Shown: one piece after another, positions 5,901 through 6,090 of the stretch
How positions within the stretch are numbered: the first letter of the stretch is position 1
How the letters are laid out: each line of letters opens with the position of its first letter
NCBI GenBank assembly: GCA_002714305.1
Contig: PAWY01000004.1
Location: 1-6,090, forward strand
Reading direction: 5' to 3'
DNA length: 6,090 bases
Origin: Methanobacteriota archaeon
GTDB taxonomy: Archaea; Thermoplasmatota; Poseidoniia; Poseidoniales; Poseidoniaceae
Translations under genes and position numbers: made by a program
The notes under the pieces: model-generated
Database searches by the model: none
Told to the model about the DNA's origin: nothing
What the model saw: the letters and a program-made list of their open reading frames with translations, nothing else

Positions 5901-6090
5901 CTCTGCCATTGCCCGGTGCCATGATGAATCATTTCGTCATCGCCAACTGGTACAGCGAAGTTCCTGAAGACCAGATACAATCAACGAACACCCTGGTGAA
6001 GATTCTGAAGTACTACCCCGGTGCAGAATTGACCGGCCAAGTCACCATGAGCGACAACGGCGAAGGTCTTCCTGGCGTCCGATTGCTCAT
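1829..6090 (+). CDS. aglB: Archaeal oligosaccharyltransferase catalytic subunit AglB/STT3 with a large N-terminal membrane extension (3' end outside window)
   Basis: This enzyme transfers a lipid-linked oligosaccharide to Asn in N-X-S/T sequons on the outer face of the cytoplasmic membrane. The window shows 1420 residues plus 2 nt, without stop or frameshift. Residues 1-366 hold about ten predicted membrane helices with no recognised family. The STT3 core follows: a helix at about 367-383, the EL1 catalytic motif GSDPWYMKR with D405, INPRPPL at 436-442, the second acidic motif ADHDAF at 519-524 (D520, D522), the TIXE-type motif TVAE at 728-731, NAARF at 787-791, and a last membrane helix at about 847-861. 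The outside domain carries the hallmark WWDYG at 951-955, FFDTMVARTYVGYG at 1313-1326, MNHFVIANWYSE at 1366-1377 and VKILKYYPGAELTG at 1390-1403. A new beta domain seems to start near 1400. Only two Cys occur outside the membrane (1093, 1101). A clear DxxK (DK) motif was not found. Identity is very secure; the role of the extension is unknown. Confidence 0.95.
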   Translation, partial: MDEQMDTKVNQPSAVMGLLLAPLAVLLALATTRVVGIEYDLTLTNMMPMLVVAVASMLALLPRIVQESQPGLSTSTVSLGVLVFALVGAEVLYAFADVDAVAALMFALIVVLGSNLDLRGRHEWRTAMTFSAIGFWIAISAAGDAYAALPSTYNMESGQLVSTMNLERQATAYVFFASWTLATLVGVLAGVLARGTVNPAGEEGWFSFLGQTDGFNRSALPLMGALTVSIFAFVGSLWHFNSVDVIDQLGITTENGYHGYAGYWSALLTSVVAFIVAGMVAERWYTRAMLVGSMWTLYQVAAWFEAGIWYSEDLDGTWGALIWLAITFFLCVGIYSIGNHERFGGWANLGEHEPSQARLFLRAHGSSMMIALAFLVGLAIRVQWYAVPSMNAFGTGNWDMTGGSDPWYMKRVVDYILANNAHLVFDADRFYPIGGINPRPPLFSWSMAIGAMVLEPFLSTPEDAVWWSMLALPAVYGALTVFPIASMAKDHFGKGAGVLAAWLIAFMPAHVTHSTWALADHDAFVMLFISIGFMYWLRAVKYSGSARITKTTSAHPLSFVRAFNDVAQHRQAAMANAALAGVAFGIVALGWKGFVVGPSILFLAYALQVALNMFRRRDSTTLSVMFLVMLTTIFLMALPFYAHPQFNLVFDSTGLQPFLFIFGFTLAIAFVTTGFRDKPWLLVLGTLAGVATVFFAILYVLKTLELSDAWDVLFTGSGYFTKTKIFGTVAEANAPNRAQLFASFGPITFLLALIMGGGLLWRGLRHRNGTALVFGVWVFAATFMAWNAARFMFNATPIMAILGAAGIMAFWKWAEWGRVVRSWKKFGIRTPADRISGARKAVWRTPQFSAVFLVMIMIFGQQATYGLDSAIPGTSNQESEIDERIYNIVPDILRFDGLGFSILDSSTYDGRWYLGSFGSSFNDNGWNAAYEWLANQDADLAYSEKPAFVSWWDYGFQALSTGEHPSVSDNFQSGIPATGNMLLARTQDDLAAMFIWQLAEGDRVYATEGDQHQFTPAFENTVDKYLSTEQMNEFMTMQLTFDESMIEFIEERSFNVVKSNRNVVLAEGYTHVAGIFDDNKVYKVYKDGEAIPCTDALSSSCVGDAWSSMEQADITFNNNVRTSEETVEGRSHTIFGDYWYTDDLLDEYLSVSTSIHRKNARLALTTQLLTAAFDANPNYIIHDLYNDLINLDSPYRVQDYEGAPGETITRDHEIRYFAIDDRLYPRAGRYTADANYNRGQPMGIFGAPTILSGQDVTTYMNEVYETVRGDFQDEMTREEVDEAMQKDFLNQQAGAEIDPLQIEDVRVDHNPAFFDTMVARTYVGYGASTLGLNAGSSNPQPSQHFGQSGSPGTILTNALPLPGAMMNHFVIANWYSEVPEDQIQSTNTLVKILKYYPGAELTGQVTMSDNGEGLPGVRLL

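Overview
The window looks like a piece of an archaeal chromosome. The best guess is a marine planktonic euryarchaeon of the Marine Group II (Ca. Poseidoniales, Thermoplasmatota) type. The grounds are an archaeal-style single-subunit oligosaccharyltransferase (AglB/STT3), a full-length PurD, moderate GC content, a short divergent intergenic region with TATA-like elements about 28 nt from both start codons, and a secreted beta-repeat protein. The assignment is inferred from protein character and was not tested by a search.

Layout. (1) Positions 1-306, minus strand: the first 102 residues of a secreted protein (signal peptide, then short beta-strand repeats); the rest lies left of the window. 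(2) Positions 307-406: a 100-nt divergent intergenic region with a near-identical 9-nt element (CCTTATYCA) at matching distance from each flanking start codon, and an 8-bp inverted repeat in front of purD. (3) Positions 407-1681, plus strand: purD, phosphoribosylamine-glycine ligase, complete. (4) Positions 1682-1828: a 147-nt spacer with T-tracts after purD, a perfect 6-bp hairpin and a Shine-Dalgarno-like GAGGGA. (5) Positions 1829 to the window end, plus strand: a very large oligosaccharyltransferase catalytic subunit (AglB/STT3), 1420 residues visible and still open at the right edge.

Both edge genes run off the window, so they are easy to miss; aglB alone fills about 70% of the sequence. 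Its most unusual property is that the STT3 fold (catalytic EL1 Asp at residue 405, TVAE at 728-731, WWDYG at 951-955) follows a roughly 360-residue membrane region of about ten predicted helices that characterised AglB/STT3/PglB proteins do not have. The number of added helices is even and their loops fit the positive-inside rule, so the topology of the STT3 core is preserved.

The genes do not form an obvious pathway. PurD is cytosolic purine biosynthesis, AglB is membrane N-glycosylation, and the divergent secreted protein could at most be a substrate of the glycosylation machinery (one visible N-I-S sequon). No mobile element, CRISPR array, tRNA or rRNA was seen.
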